Below are positions 16,312-25,292 of a stretch of DNA of 64,000 nt, one piece after another. Within the stretch, counting starts at the first letter, position 1; every line of letters starts with the position of its first letter. Under the pieces are notes generated by a model. It did not search any database and was not told where the DNA came from. It saw only the letters and a list, made by a program, of their open reading frames with translations. The position numbers were made by a program, and so were the translations under genes. The stretch lies in NCBI RefSeq assembly GCF_014334055.1, contig NZ_CP060490.1, forward strand, positions 2,418,001-2,482,000. The letters are read 5' to 3'. The DNA is from Oscillibacter hominis. Lineage in GTDB: Bacteria; Bacillota; Clostridia; Oscillospirales; Oscillospiraceae.

Positions 16312-17193
16312 ATGAAAAAAACAGTGGTTAGCGCATCTTTGTCCCTGGCCCTGGCAGCAGTGATGGGCCTCTCCGCCCTTGCGGCGGACGCCGGCCTGAT
16401 CTCGCCCGCCGCCGGCAATTCAGCCGACACGGCGCCTGAACGCACCTACACCATCCAGGTCAACGGGGAGGACACCGGCATCCAGGCCTGCGTGATGGTT
16501 CCCCTGAGGGCCATTGCAGAGAAACTGGGGTTCCAGGTCACCTGGAGCAACGGCACCGTCCTGGTGGACAACGGAGTGATGCACACCACGGTGACCATCG
16601 GCAAGGACAGTTACATTGTCACCACCAGCAACCCCGACTTGGTGGGCATGAGCGCCCCCTTCTCCCTGGGCGCCGCCCCCTATGTGACGGACGGCGTCAC
16701 CTATGTGCCCCTTGGCCTGTTTGACGCCCTCCTGGGCAGCAAAGAGGGAACCATCGCCGTTGAGGGCAGCAAAATCCTCATTCATACCGACTCCGGCAGC
16801 ACGGAGCTTGCCAACCCCTTTACCGACTGCACCACGCTGAAAGAGGCCCAGGACCTGGCCGGTTTCTCCATCACTGTCCCTGAGGCCTCTTCCGCCTGCA
16901 AGGAAACCCGGATCCGCGTCATCAAGGGCTCCCTCATTGAGGTGGTCTACGCCAATGGGGAAGAGGAGCTGTGCATCCGCAAAGGCAGCGGCAGCGGTGA
17001 CGTCAGCGGCGACTACAATTTCTACGCGCAGACCAAGTCCGTCACGGTGGATGGCCTTCAGGTGACCATGAAGGGCGCTGACGGTGAAATTCGCCTTGCA
17101 ACCTGGAGCAGCGGAGGGTATACTTTTGCTGTAAGCTCCAGCCAGGGCGTCTCTGCAAGTGAGATGACCAATTTCATCCAGGCTGTGAAGTAA
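16312..17193 (+). CDS. Secreted protein: copper-amine-oxidase N-like domain plus anti-sigma-sensor-like domain
   Basis: A 293-residue protein with a signal peptide (MKKTVVSASLSLALAAVMGL, cleavage near ALAADA). Residues about 45-160 match the copper amine oxidase N-terminal (stalk) domain common in Clostridial surface proteins (VPLRAIAEKLGFQVTWSNGT, then YVPLGLFDALLGS). Residues about 170-293 resemble the DUF4367-type extracytoplasmic part of the anti-sigma factor two genes downstream: both share a GS..SGDY.F/IY..T pattern and an ALW/ATW segment. This suggests a secreted relative of the sensor domain. ATG 16312 has AAAGGAC upstream. Confidence 0.75.
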   Translation: MKKTVVSASLSLALAAVMGLSALAADAGLISPAAGNSADTAPERTYTIQVNGEDTGIQACVMVPLRAIAEKLGFQVTWSNGTVLVDNGVMHTTVTIGKDSYIVTTSNPDLVGMSAPFSLGAAPYVTDGVTYVPLGLFDALLGSKEGTIAVEGSKILIHTDSGSTELANPFTDCTTLKEAQDLAGFSITVPEASSACKETRIRVIKGSLIEVVYANGEEELCIRKGSGSGDVSGDYNFYAQTKSVTVDGLQVTMKGADGEIRLATWSSGGYTFAVSSSQGVSASEMTNFIQAVK

Positions 17194-17199
17194 CCTGCA

Positions 17200-17237
17200 G
17201 GCGGCAGGCCATACGCTTTTTTGTATGGCCTGCCGCC
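17200..17237 (+). terminator. Hairpin between secreted-protein and sigma genes
   Basis: GGCGGCAGGCCATAC (17200-17214) pairs with GTATGGCCTGCCGCC (17223-17237). There is no T-run after it, so it may only attenuate or protect the mRNA. Confidence 0.45.
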
Positions 17238-17258
17238 TGACGATACAGAGGAGATGGT

Positions 17259-17885
17259 ATGGTGGAAGTCTGTCTGACCCGGCGCTGGCCCGGCGCCGCC
17301 CGTTTGGATCGTGCGCTCTCCCTCATAAGCCGCTGTTCACGGGCGCTGTTCCTGTCGGAAGACCTGGATTCTTCCCGGGAAGGGGCGTCTGCGGAGGAGG
17401 GGGTCAACCAGCGGGCGGAGCGGATTCTGACCGACCACGGAAACAGCATCCTGCGCCTTGCCTACTCCTATCTCCACAACAAAAGCGACGCGGAAGAGGT
17501 GCTCCAGGATACGCTGATCCAATTTTTGAAAACAGCCCCGGTTTTTGAGAACCAGCGCCACGAGAAGGCCTGGCTCATGCGGGTCTGCTCCAATCTGAGC
17601 AAAAACCGGATTGACTACAACAAGGTGCGCGGCGCGGATGAGCTGAACGAGGAACTGGCGGCGCAGAACAGGGAGGACCTGTCCTTTGTCTGGGACGCGG
17701 TCAAGCAGCTGCCGGTCCCATACCGGGAGGTCATCCACCTTTTTTATCAGGAGGGATACCCCACGGTGCAGATTGCGGAAATCCTGAAGCGAAAGGAATC
17801 CACCGTCCGCTCGGACCTTCGCCGGGGGCGGGCGAAGCTGAAGCAAGTTTTGAAGGAGGCGTATGACTTCGATGGGACAGTATGA
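17259..17885 (+). CDS. ECF RNA polymerase sigma factor
   Basis: A 208-residue sigma-70 family protein. Region 2 is at about 55-125 (LRLAYSYLHNKSDAEEVLQD, then WLMRVCSNLSKNRIDYNK). Region 4 with its helix-turn-helix is at about 145-200 (LPVPYREVIHLFYQEGYPTV, then IAEILKRKESTVRSDLRRGR). The first ~45 residues are unusual for the family, but GAGGAG precedes ATG 17259, so I keep this start; an internal start is possible. The downstream membrane protein starts inside this gene, the usual sigma/anti-sigma coupling. Confidence 0.88.
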   Translation: MVEVCLTRRWPGAARLDRALSLISRCSRALFLSEDLDSSREGASAEEGVNQRAERILTDHGNSILRLAYSYLHNKSDAEEVLQDTLIQFLKTAPVFENQRHEKAWLMRVCSNLSKNRIDYNKVRGADELNEELAAQNREDLSFVWDAVKQLPVPYREVIHLFYQEGYPTVQIAEILKRKESTVRSDLRRGRAKLKQVLKEAYDFDGTV

Positions 17886-18483
17886 GCAGATCATGGAGCG
17901 GATCGAAGTGACCGGCGAAATGCGCTCACGCATCCTCCGCAGCATCCAGAGCGCGGACCTGACGCCCACGGGGAAGAGCGTTCGGTTCCCCCGCCGCTGG
18001 CGGTCCCTGTCCATTGCGGCCTGCCTTGCACTCCTGATTTTGGGGGCGGTTGCTCTCCCGGACCTGATGAGCGCCCAGCCTGACCCTCCCCTCCTGGTCA
18101 CCCCCAACCTGGTGGAGTGCACCTCCCTTGCGGCATTGGAGGAGCAGGTTGGCTTCCCTGTATCCGATGTCCAGGGCCTTCCCTTTGACGTGGAGTCCAG
18201 CGAGTATCTTGCCTATGGCAGCGAGCTGGCCCAAATCACGTACAGCGGGGAGGGGCAGACGGCGGTTTTTCGAAAATCTGCCGGAAGCAAGGATAATTCC
18301 GGGGACTACACCATATATGACACCCAGACCAGCCTGAAGGCCGGCAGCCTCACCGCTTCCCTGAAGGGCAGCGGCGGCTCCTACTGCCTGGCCCTCTGGG
18401 CCGACCAGGGATACGCCTACTCCCTGCGCCTTTCTGACGGCTTGACGGAGGCGGAGTGGACCGCTCTTTTGTCTGCGGATTGA
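17863..18483 (+). CDS. Membrane anti-sigma factor with DUF4367-like sensor domain
   Basis: A 206-residue protein overlapping the sigma gene by 23 bases with AAGGAGG before ATG 17863. The N-terminal ~45 residues are cytoplasmic and charged. One membrane helix lies at about 49-68 (SIAACLALLILGAVALPDLM). The outside part (about 75-206) contains TSLAALEEQVGFPV and a SGDYTIYDTQT segment, the pattern of DUF4367-type domains. It most likely holds the sigma factor inactive at the membrane until an external signal acts. It resembles the C-terminal domain of the secreted protein upstream. Confidence 0.75.
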   Translation: MTSMGQYEQIMERIEVTGEMRSRILRSIQSADLTPTGKSVRFPRRWRSLSIAACLALLILGAVALPDLMSAQPDPPLLVTPNLVECTSLAALEEQVGFPVSDVQGLPFDVESSEYLAYGSELAQITYSGEGQTAVFRKSAGSKDNSGDYTIYDTQTSLKAGSLTASLKGSGGSYCLALWADQGYAYSLRLSDGLTEAEWTALLSAD

Positions 18484-18562
18484 CAGCCGCGCTCCGTCTC
18501 GTTTTGTGCTGATCTCAAAACTCGCTCATATACTGTTTCTGAAAGCGGGAGGAGGCGGTTTT

Positions 18563-18967
18563 TTGAAAGAAGGCGACAGCGGGTTTCTATGCCAGGCGCT
18601 CTCCACGCTGAATCAGTCCCAGCACTATCTGACCTTCATCATCGCAGCCGTCTTCCTCTCCTATGGCGTCCTCTCCGAGCAAAAGCGCCAGCTCATCTGC
18701 CGGGAAAGCGACCCCCAGTCCCTCTTCCCTTGGCAGGCCCTGTCCAGCATCCTGACGATCTGCGCCCTGGTGTTCTTCTTTCGCCTGTCGGAGCAGTCCA
18801 ATGCCCAGCAAACGGGTCTGGAGCGAAAGCTCTCAGAGGTAAACCGGGTCGCCAGCAGCCTGGTGTTGGCCGCCGCGCTCATGCGCTTCTGGACGCTGCT
18901 GCAAAGCAGTCAACTGAGCGGCTCCGCCGGGATCACCGACGAGGAAGTGGAGTCCTCTCCGGCCTGA
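18563..18967 (+). CDS. Small membrane protein of unknown function
   Basis: A 134-residue protein, start TTG 18563 chosen because GGAGGAGG lies 7 bases upstream; a GTG at 18506 in the same frame has no ribosome site. There are two clear hydrophobic helices (YLTFIIAAVFLSYGVL and ILTICALVFFFRL) and a third weaker one (SSLVLAAALMRFWTLL). It follows the anti-sigma gene by 79 bases and may belong to the same transcript. I do not recognise the family. Confidence 0.6.
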   Translation: MKEGDSGFLCQALSTLNQSQHYLTFIIAAVFLSYGVLSEQKRQLICRESDPQSLFPWQALSSILTICALVFFFRLSEQSNAQQTGLERKLSEVNRVASSLVLAAALMRFWTLLQSSQLSGSAGITDEEVESSPA

Positions 18968-18972
18968 AGGCC

Positions 18973-19006
18973 AAAAGGCCGGCACGCAGCAGCGTGCCGG
19001 CCTTTT
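18973..19006 (+). terminator. Bidirectional terminator
   Basis: AAAAGGCCGGCACGC (18973-18987), loop AGCA, GCGTGCCGGCCTTTT (18992-19006), then further T. On the minus strand it sits directly after the LysR stop, so it serves both converging transcripts. Confidence 0.85.
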
Positions 19007-19945
19007 TTATGTCTCCATGGCCTGTATCTTCCGATACCGGGCAGTGACATCATCGATGAACTCCCGCTCCGACTGCGTCAGCTCCCCGCCCTTGCGGGTG
19101 ATCAGGCCAAACGTCAACCGCTCGGTGCAGTTTTCAATGGGTACGGAGATGATTTGATACATGGAGTCCTGCGTCAGAAAGCTCTGGATGCCGATGGTGT
19201 AGAAGTTGCTGTGGGCGATCAGATGTAGCAGCGCCGCCCGGCCGTAGACATAGATGATCTTCGGTGAACCGTTGAGGTCCAACTGCCGGCTGTCGGTGGA
19301 GATATTGTAGATAAAATCCTCGTACTGGCCGAAGTAGCGCACAAAGCCATAGTCCCGCAGCGACTCCAGCGTCACCGGCGCGCCCTGGCGTACCAGCTGG
19401 TGGTTGCGGGAGATGACGATGTGGGGCGTCAAGTCCGCCAGGGGCTGAAACTCAAGGTTTTTCTCCTTCAGCATGGAGAGCAGCCTCTCCTGCGCATGCT
19501 GGGCCACATGGATGACGCCCACATCCGCCACGCCGCCGCACACGTCGTCCACCACGTCGATGGCGGTTCCCTCGTTCAGGCTGTAGGAGAAGCGCTGGGT
19601 CTGCTGGTTGCGTACGCATACGTCGTTGAAGCTCTCCATGGTGTGGGAGAACTTAGTCATGGACACGCTGAGCCGGTCCTTGTCGGGCTGCGGCCGCCGG
19701 GAAAACTGCTTAAGGTTCTCCATCTCCTGCAAAATCACCCTGGCGTGCTCCAAAAACCGCTGGCCCTCCGGCGTCAGCGACACGCCCTGCTTGGACCGCT
19801 CCAACAGGGCAAAGCCCACATCCTCCTCCAGATCCCGGATGATGTGGCTCAGATGAGGCTGGGAGATATACAGCGCCTGGGCGGCTTTGTTGATGGACCC
19901 GTACTGCGCCACGGCACAGAAAAACTCCAGGTGTTTGACATTCAA
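19007..19945 (-). CDS. LysR family transcriptional regulator
   Basis: A 312-residue DNA-binding regulator. The N-terminal winged helix-turn-helix is at residues 1-60 (MNVKHLEFFCAVAQYGSINK, then AALYISQPHLSHIIRDLEE-type recognition region). A substrate-binding domain follows at about 90-300. AAGGAGG lies 12 bases before ATG 19945. It is divergent from glutaminase and an AGCS symporter, so it probably controls those genes in response to a metabolite such as glutamine or glutamate; the effector is inferred from context. Confidence 0.9.
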   Translation of the reverse strand: MNVKHLEFFCAVAQYGSINKAAQALYISQPHLSHIIRDLEEDVGFALLERSKQGVSLTPEGQRFLEHARVILQEMENLKQFSRRPQPDKDRLSVSMTKFSHTMESFNDVCVRNQQTQRFSYSLNEGTAIDVVDDVCGGVADVGVIHVAQHAQERLLSMLKEKNLEFQPLADLTPHIVISRNHQLVRQGAPVTLESLRDYGFVRYFGQYEDFIYNISTDSRQLDLNGSPKIIYVYGRAALLHLIAHSNFYTIGIQSFLTQDSMYQIISVPIENCTERLTFGLITRKGGELTQSEREFIDDVTARYRKIQAMET

Positions 19946-20243
19946 GTAAAAGGCCTCCTTGCTGCCGCCGCGGCATTGTACTATTTTCCAATATGCGGTT
20001 TCTTTTTGTTTTTTTCTATTATATACTATTTTGGAAAATACCGGGGATTTGGTTTCTCCCTTTTTGGATTTTTGTTTACTTTACACAAAAACCCCGGAAT
20101 TCAACTGCGCATTTTCCCTATATCAGAAACCAATAAGGTTATTTTAATCCCAGATGAGCGCATTGCACAGTTTTGTGGTACAATGGAAACAGAAAACAGG
20201 TCAGTTTGCCGAAAGGCTGCTTGACGAGAGGGAGTGTCCTTCC
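19946..20243. promoter_or_regulatory. Divergent intergenic region between LysR and glutaminase
   Basis: AT-rich 298-base region. TACTATTTT occurs twice (19979-19987 and 20024-20032); the second copy is extended by GGAAAATA into a short inverted repeat. Such sites suit a LysR-type operator. A TACAAT at about 20178 could be the -10 element of the glutaminase promoter. No coding sequence is seen. Confidence 0.45.
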
Positions 20244-21176
20244 ATGATTTCCATTGAACAGGCCATTGACGAGGCCATGCGCTATGCCCGCACCTTCCTT
20301 CCCGAGGGGAAGGTGGCCACGTACATACCGGAGCTGGCCCACGGCGACCCCGGCCAGCTCGGCGTCTGCCTGATCACCAAAGACGGCACCGTCTACCACG
20401 ATGGGGACTGGCAGCAGGAGTTCACCATCCAGAGCATTTCCAAGACCATATGCCTGATTTTTGCCCTCCAGACCGCAGGGTATGAAAAGGTGTTCAGCAA
20501 GGTGGGCGTGGAACCCACCGGCGACGCCTTCAACTCCATTGTGAAGCTGGAGACCAAGACGCTGCACCCGCTCAACCCCATGATCAATGCCGGGGCCATT
20601 GCCACGGCCAGCTGCTGCATGGATTTGGAGGACCCCTTCGGCGCCTTCATGGACCTGACGCGGCGGCTCTGCGGGCGGGAGAGTATCCAGCTCAATGAAT
20701 CCGTATACCTTTCGGAGAAAAAATCCGGTATGCGCAACCGCTCCATGGCTTATCTCATGCAGAGCGACAACATCCTGGAGTGCGACGCGGAGCTGGCGCT
20801 GGACCTCTATTTCCGCATGTGCTCGGTCAGCGTCACCACGGAGGATCTGGCCCGATACGCGGTGGTGCTGGCCAACGACGGCGTCGACCCCGCCACGGGG
20901 GAGAGGCTGGTGGAGAACTGGATCGTCCGCATCGTCAAGACGCTGATGGTGACCTGCGGCATGTACGACGGCTCCGGTGAGTTTGCCATGAAGGTGGGCA
21001 TCCCCGCAAAAAGCGGCGTGGGCGGCGGCATCATGGCATCGGTGGAGGACCGGATGGGCATTGCCGCTTTCGGCCCCGCCCTGGATGCCAAGGGCAACAG
21101 CGTGGGTGCCTACCGGGTGCTGGAATATCTGTCCCAGGCCCTGCGGCTGCACTATTTTGCGGGCAAGGACCTGTAG
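20244..21176 (+). CDS. glsA: Glutaminase (beta-lactamase-fold)
   Basis: Hydrolyses L-glutamine to L-glutamate and ammonia in the cytoplasm. The 310-residue product matches the usual length. Catalytic pair S64-I-S-K67 is seen in FTIQSISKTICL. Other family blocks are LNPMINAGAIATASC, KSGMRNRSMAYLMQ and PAKSGVGGGIMA. I chose ATG 20244 (AGGGAG upstream) rather than in-frame 20154. It lies before an amino-acid symporter with only a 146-base gap, pointing to uptake and deamidation of glutamine as one unit, possibly for acid tolerance or glutamate supply. Confidence 0.94.
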   Translation: MISIEQAIDEAMRYARTFLPEGKVATYIPELAHGDPGQLGVCLITKDGTVYHDGDWQQEFTIQSISKTICLIFALQTAGYEKVFSKVGVEPTGDAFNSIVKLETKTLHPLNPMINAGAIATASCCMDLEDPFGAFMDLTRRLCGRESIQLNESVYLSEKKSGMRNRSMAYLMQSDNILECDAELALDLYFRMCSVSVTTEDLARYAVVLANDGVDPATGERLVENWIVRIVKTLMVTCGMYDGSGEFAMKVGIPAKSGVGGGIMASVEDRMGIAAFGPALDAKGNSVGAYRVLEYLSQALRLHYFAGKDL

Positions 21177-21322
21177 ATCGGAAAAGCGCGCGCAATTGCG
21201 CTTTGATAAAAAGGGAGAGCCTCTTTCCCTGCCGGACGAGCGGCGGGGAGGCGCCGGGAGAGGGACGGCGCCGGAGCGGGCCGCAGTGCCTGTATATTTT
21301 TGAGAAGAGAGAGTGAGAACGT

Positions 21323-22750
21323 ATGGAAGCATTTTTGAACTCCGTAACCAAAGCCCTGGTATCCATTGACGACTTTTTGTACTATCCCGTCCTGATCATT
21401 GTCCTGCTGGCGGCAGGCCTTTATTTCTCCTTTAAGACCCGCTTTGTCCAGCTGCGCATGTTCGGCGAGTCCATCCGCGTGGTGTCGGAGAAGCCCTCCA
21501 AGGAGGGAGCCATCTCCTCCTTCCAGGCGCTGATGGTCTCCACCGCTTCCCGGGTGGGCACCGGCAACATCGTGGGCGTGTCCACCGCCATCTGCCTGGG
21601 CGGGTTCGGCGCGGCCTTCTGGATGTGGATCATCGCCCTCATCGGCGGCGCATCCGCCTTTATTGAGAGCACCCTGGCCCAGATTTACAAGCGCCGCAAC
21701 CCCGAGACCGGCGACAGCTACGGCGGCCCCGCCTACTACATAGAGACCGCCCTGCACAACCGCGCCCTGGCGGTGGTGTTTGCCGTCTCGCTGATCCTGA
21801 CTTATGCAGGCGGCTTCAACATGCTGGCCTCCTACAACCTTCAGGACACCTTTAAGGCCTACGGCTTCTACAATCCCTCTGTCACCCCCTGGATCATCGG
21901 CGTCATCCTTGCGATCCTGGTGGGCTGGTGTGTCATGGGCGGCGGCCGGAACATCGTGAAGGTCACCAGCACCCTGGTGCCCATCATGGGCCTTTTGTAC
22001 GTGGCCGTATCCCTGATCATCATTGTATTCCACATCAAGCTGGTTCCCGCCGTCTTTGTCCAGATTTTCCAGCAGGCCTTTGACTTCCAGGCCATCTTCG
22101 GCGGCATCGCAGGCTCCTGCATGATGTACGGCATCAAGCGGGGCCTCTATTCCAACGAGGCGGGCGTGGGCTCCGCCCCCAACGCCGCCGCGGCCGCCGA
22201 CGTGTCCCACCCGGTGAAGCAGGGCCTGGTCCAGATGCTCTCCGTATTCATCGACACCCTGCTCATCTGCACCGCCACGGCCCTGATGTGCATGTGCTCC
22301 GGCGTGACCCCCACCGCGGACATCGCCGGCGCCCCCTATGTGCAGCAGTCCATTTCCACCGTGTTCGGCGGCTTTGGCCCCGTGTTCGTCACCATCGCCA
22401 TGGTGCTCTTCGCCTTCACCACGCTGCTCGGCAACCTCTACTATGTGGACAACTGCCTTGCCTTCATAAACCGCAAGATGCCCTCCAGGGCTTTCATGAC
22501 CTTCTTCCGGGTGCTGTGCGCCGCGGTGATCCTCCTGGGCGCCGGGCTGAGCATGGACGCCGCATGGGCCATTGCCGACATCCTCATGGCCGTGATGTGC
22601 CTCATCAACCTGCCCGCCTGTGTGGCGCTGGGCGGCGTGGCCATCCGGGCCTGCAAAGACTATGAAAAGCAGAAAGCGGAGGAAAAGAACCCCGTCTTCC
22701 GCGCCAAGGACATCGGCTTGGACGACTCCAACCTGGAATATTGGAAATAA
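21323..22750 (+). CDS. Sodium:amino acid symporter, AGCS family
   Basis: A 475-residue membrane transporter with about 10-11 hydrophobic helices. Family blocks include TASRVGTGNIVGVSTAICLG near residue 70-90, GGPAYYIETAL, GIKRGLYSNEAGVGSAPNAA near 270-290 and GNLYYVDNCLAF. AGCS members import alanine, glycine or glutamine with sodium. Co-location with glutaminase favours glutamine as substrate, which is inference. GAGAGAG lies before ATG 21323, and a terminator follows. Confidence 0.92.
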   Translation: MEAFLNSVTKALVSIDDFLYYPVLIIVLLAAGLYFSFKTRFVQLRMFGESIRVVSEKPSKEGAISSFQALMVSTASRVGTGNIVGVSTAICLGGFGAAFWMWIIALIGGASAFIESTLAQIYKRRNPETGDSYGGPAYYIETALHNRALAVVFAVSLILTYAGGFNMLASYNLQDTFKAYGFYNPSVTPWIIGVILAILVGWCVMGGGRNIVKVTSTLVPIMGLLYVAVSLIIIVFHIKLVPAVFVQIFQQAFDFQAIFGGIAGSCMMYGIKRGLYSNEAGVGSAPNAAAAADVSHPVKQGLVQMLSVFIDTLLICTATALMCMCSGVTPTADIAGAPYVQQSISTVFGGFGPVFVTIAMVLFAFTTLLGNLYYVDNCLAFINRKMPSRAFMTFFRVLCAAVILLGAGLSMDAAWAIADILMAVMCLINLPACVALGGVAIRACKDYEKQKAEEKNPVFRAKDIGLDDSNLEYWK

Positions 22751-22757
22751 TCCCCGG

Positions 22758-22787
22758 ACCCGGCCCCCTGTGGGCCGGGTTTTTTTG
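22758..22787 (+). terminator. Rho-independent terminator after the symporter
   Basis: ACCCGGCCC (22758-22766) and GGGCCGGGT (22772-22780) followed by seven T. Confidence 0.85.
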
Positions 22788-22849
22788 CCTGTTTCCATAG
22801 TTTTTGCTGTCCGGTCTTGCAAAACTCCGTCATTTTCTTCCGCTTCCCT

Positions 22850-22878
22850 TTGTCAAGCAAGAAAAATCGTGCTATACT
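22850..22878 (+). promoter_or_regulatory. Sigma-A-type promoter of the AEC transporter
   Basis: TTGTCA (22850-22855), 17-base spacer, TATACT (22873-22878), 48 bases before the gene start. Confidence 0.7.
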
Positions 22879-22926
22879 GGGAATACTTAGTTCCGGACCT
22901 CCGCGGCCCGGGGGACGGAGGGCATC

Positions 22927-23874
22927 ATGAACGCTTTTACCCTGGCGCTGAACGCCGTTTTGCCAATGGTCCTGCTGATCGCGCTTGGATATGTGCTCAA
23001 GCGGACCGGGTATCTATCGGCGGAGTTTTTCAACAAGGCCAACCAGCTGTGCTTTCAGATCCTGCTGCCGGTCAGCCTTTTCAACTCCAGCCGGTCCAGC
23101 CAGTTTTCCTCCGGCGACACGGAGGCCATCGTATTCGGCCTGAGCGCCACGGCGGCAGTGTTCCTTGCCGCTTTTTTCCTGGTCCCCCGCTTTGAGCCGG
23201 ACAACCGCCGCCGGCCGGTCTGGATTCAGGCCATGTACCGGGGCAATTTCGTCATCTACGGCATGTCTGTCTGCGTCCGCCTGCTGGGGGAGGAGTGCTC
23301 TTCGCTGACGGCCATTCTGGCCGGGTTTTTGGTGCCGCTCTACAACTTCCTGGCGGCGGTGGCGCTGGAGTACTTTGTGAGCCAGGAGGGCGGCAGCCGG
23401 ACGCCGCTGCTCAAGACCCTGCCCCGGGTGTTCAAAAACCCCCTGCTCATCGGGCCGCTGCTGGGCCTTTTGTGCAACTTCCTTGGCCTGCATTTCCCCA
23501 CGGCCATCGACACGGCGTTCAACGACTTGGGGAAGATCGCCACGCCCTTCGCCCTCATCGCCCTGGGCGGTAAGTTCGACTTCACCTATGCCCGCAAGTA
23601 CCTGGGGCAGGTGGCCCTGGGCAACCTGCTGCGTCAGGCGGTGATCCCCGCCGTGATGACGGCCCTTGCTGCGGCACTGGGGTTCCGGGGCTATCAGTTG
23701 GGCGTCATCATGTGCATGTTCTGCACGCCCATGGCCGTGTCCGCCTTTGCCATGAGCCGGATGATGGGTGCCGACGACAAACTGGCCAGCTCCCTGATCG
23801 TGACCACCACCTGCGTTTCCTGCCTGTCCATTTTCGTGGGGGCGGTTACGCTGACCCACCTGGGGCTGATCTGA
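22927..23874 (+). CDS. AEC family transporter (auxin efflux carrier type)
   Basis: A 315-residue membrane protein with about ten helices in the inverted-repeat arrangement of the AEC family: N-terminal half 1-150, loop, then C-terminal half beginning NPLLIGPLLGLLCNFLG. The conserved block FALIALGGKFDF lies at about 210-222. Bacterial relatives export or import dicarboxylates such as malate; the substrate here is unknown. GACGGAGGG lies before ATG 22927. The MATE gene follows after 27 bases and probably shares its transcript. Confidence 0.88.
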   Translation: MNAFTLALNAVLPMVLLIALGYVLKRTGYLSAEFFNKANQLCFQILLPVSLFNSSRSSQFSSGDTEAIVFGLSATAAVFLAAFFLVPRFEPDNRRRPVWIQAMYRGNFVIYGMSVCVRLLGEECSSLTAILAGFLVPLYNFLAAVALEYFVSQEGGSRTPLLKTLPRVFKNPLLIGPLLGLLCNFLGLHFPTAIDTAFNDLGKIATPFALIALGGKFDFTYARKYLGQVALGNLLRQAVIPAVMTALAAALGFRGYQLGVIMCMFCTPMAVSAFAMSRMMGADDKLASSLIVTTTCVSCLSIFVGAVTLTHLGLI

Positions 23875-23901
23875 TTCCCTGCGCTGGCGAAGGAGGCTTT
23901 T

Positions 23902-25260
23902 ATGGACGAGAAGCAGGAGGCAAAATTCATACGCATGACCCAGACGCCAATCCCCACCCTGGTCTGCTCCATGGCGGCGCCCTGCATCATCAGCATGCTG
24001 GTCACCTCCTTTTACAACATGGCGGACACTTTTTTTGTGGGCATGCTCAACAGCAACAGCGCCACAGGCGCCGTCGGCGTGGTGTTCTCCATCATGAGCA
24101 TCATCCAGGCGGTGGGGTTTTTCTGCGGCCACGGCTCCGGCAACTATGTCTCCCGGGAAATGGGGAAGCAGAACATTGAGGAGGCCTCCCGCATGGCGGC
24201 CAACGGCTTTGTGTGCGCTTTGGCCCTGGGTGCCGTCATCCTGACGGCCGGCCTTTTGTTCCTGCGGCCCCTTGCGGTTTTGTTGGGCTCCACAGACACC
24301 ATATTGCCCTATGCCATGAGCTACATGCGCATCATCCTCATCGGCGCGCCCCACATGTGCGCCTCCCTGGTGCTCAACAACCTCCTGCGCTTCCAGGGCA
24401 GCGCGATTTACGGCATGGTGGGCATCACCGCAGGAGCGGTGCTGAACATCCTGCTGGACCCACTGCTCATTTTTACTCTGGATATGGGCGTGTCCGGCGC
24501 GGCGCTGGCCACCATCATCAGCCAGCTGGTCAGCTTCCTTGTGCTGCTGTTCCAGTGCTCCCGGGGCGGCAACCTGCGCATTTCCCTCCGCAATGTCAAG
24601 CTGACGCCCTTTTACCTCAAGGAGATCATCCGGGGCGGGCTTCCCTCCCTGGCCCGGCAGGGGCTGGGAGGGCTCTCCACCGTGTGTCTCAACTGGGGGG
24701 CCGGCCCCTACGGCGACGCGGCCATCGCCGCAATGGGCGTGGTGGCCCGGGTGATGCAGTTCGCCAACTCCGCCCTCATCGGCTTCGGCCAGGGCCTCCA
24801 GCCGGTGTGCGGCTTCAACTTCGGCGCCAGGCTCTACCGCCGGGTGAAGGAGTCCTACTGGTTCTGCGTGAAAACCTCCCTTGGGTTTCTGCTGGCCATT
24901 GCGGCCGTTGGCCTCTTCTTTGCCCCCACGGTCATCGGGGTGTTCCGGGACGATCCCACCGTGGTGGCCTACGGTACCACGGCCCTGCGGCTCCAGTGTT
25001 TGACACTGTGCGTCAACAGCTGGGTGGTGATGGGGAACATGGTGCTCCAGGTGGTCAACCGCACTGTCCCGGCCACGTTCCTGGCCATGTCCCGGCAGGG
25101 GATTTTCTTCATCCCCGCGGTTTTGATTTTCCCCGCATTTTGGGGAATGTTGGGCGTGCAGCTGGCCCAGCCGGTGTCCGACGTGCTGTCGGCGGTCATT
25201 GCCGCCGTCATGATGCGCGGATTTCTGCGGGAGCTGGACGGAATGGACGCGGCCCAGTAA
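23902..25260 (+). CDS. MATE family efflux transporter
   Basis: A 452-residue, twelve-helix protein of the multidrug and toxin extrusion family. The N-terminal block MAAPCIISMLVTSFYNMADT and the family pattern GAPHMCASLVLNNLLRFQGS are clear, with a second homologous half from about residue 235. It exports small molecules against a sodium or proton gradient. AAGGAGG lies 7 bases before ATG 23902. It is a different subgroup from the second MATE gene of the window at 36760. Confidence 0.92.
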   Translation: MDEKQEAKFIRMTQTPIPTLVCSMAAPCIISMLVTSFYNMADTFFVGMLNSNSATGAVGVVFSIMSIIQAVGFFCGHGSGNYVSREMGKQNIEEASRMAANGFVCALALGAVILTAGLLFLRPLAVLLGSTDTILPYAMSYMRIILIGAPHMCASLVLNNLLRFQGSAIYGMVGITAGAVLNILLDPLLIFTLDMGVSGAALATIISQLVSFLVLLFQCSRGGNLRISLRNVKLTPFYLKEIIRGGLPSLARQGLGGLSTVCLNWGAGPYGDAAIAAMGVVARVMQFANSALIGFGQGLQPVCGFNFGARLYRRVKESYWFCVKTSLGFLLAIAAVGLFFAPTVIGVFRDDPTVVAYGTTALRLQCLTLCVNSWVVMGNMVLQVVNRTVPATFLAMSRQGIFFIPAVLIFPAFWGMLGVQLAQPVSDVLSAVIAAVMMRGFLRELDGMDAAQ

Positions 25261-25292
25261 ATGGATTTTTTCTAAAAAGTTCGTAAATTTGC

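Noticed and set aside
21152..22822. 556-codon minus-strand frame opposite the AGCS symporter
   Set aside because: Asp/Gly/His-rich shadow with no motif; the plus strand encodes a clear symporter.
23014..24354. 446-codon minus-strand frame across AEC and MATE genes
   Set aside because: Gly/His/Gln-rich shadow spanning two real genes.
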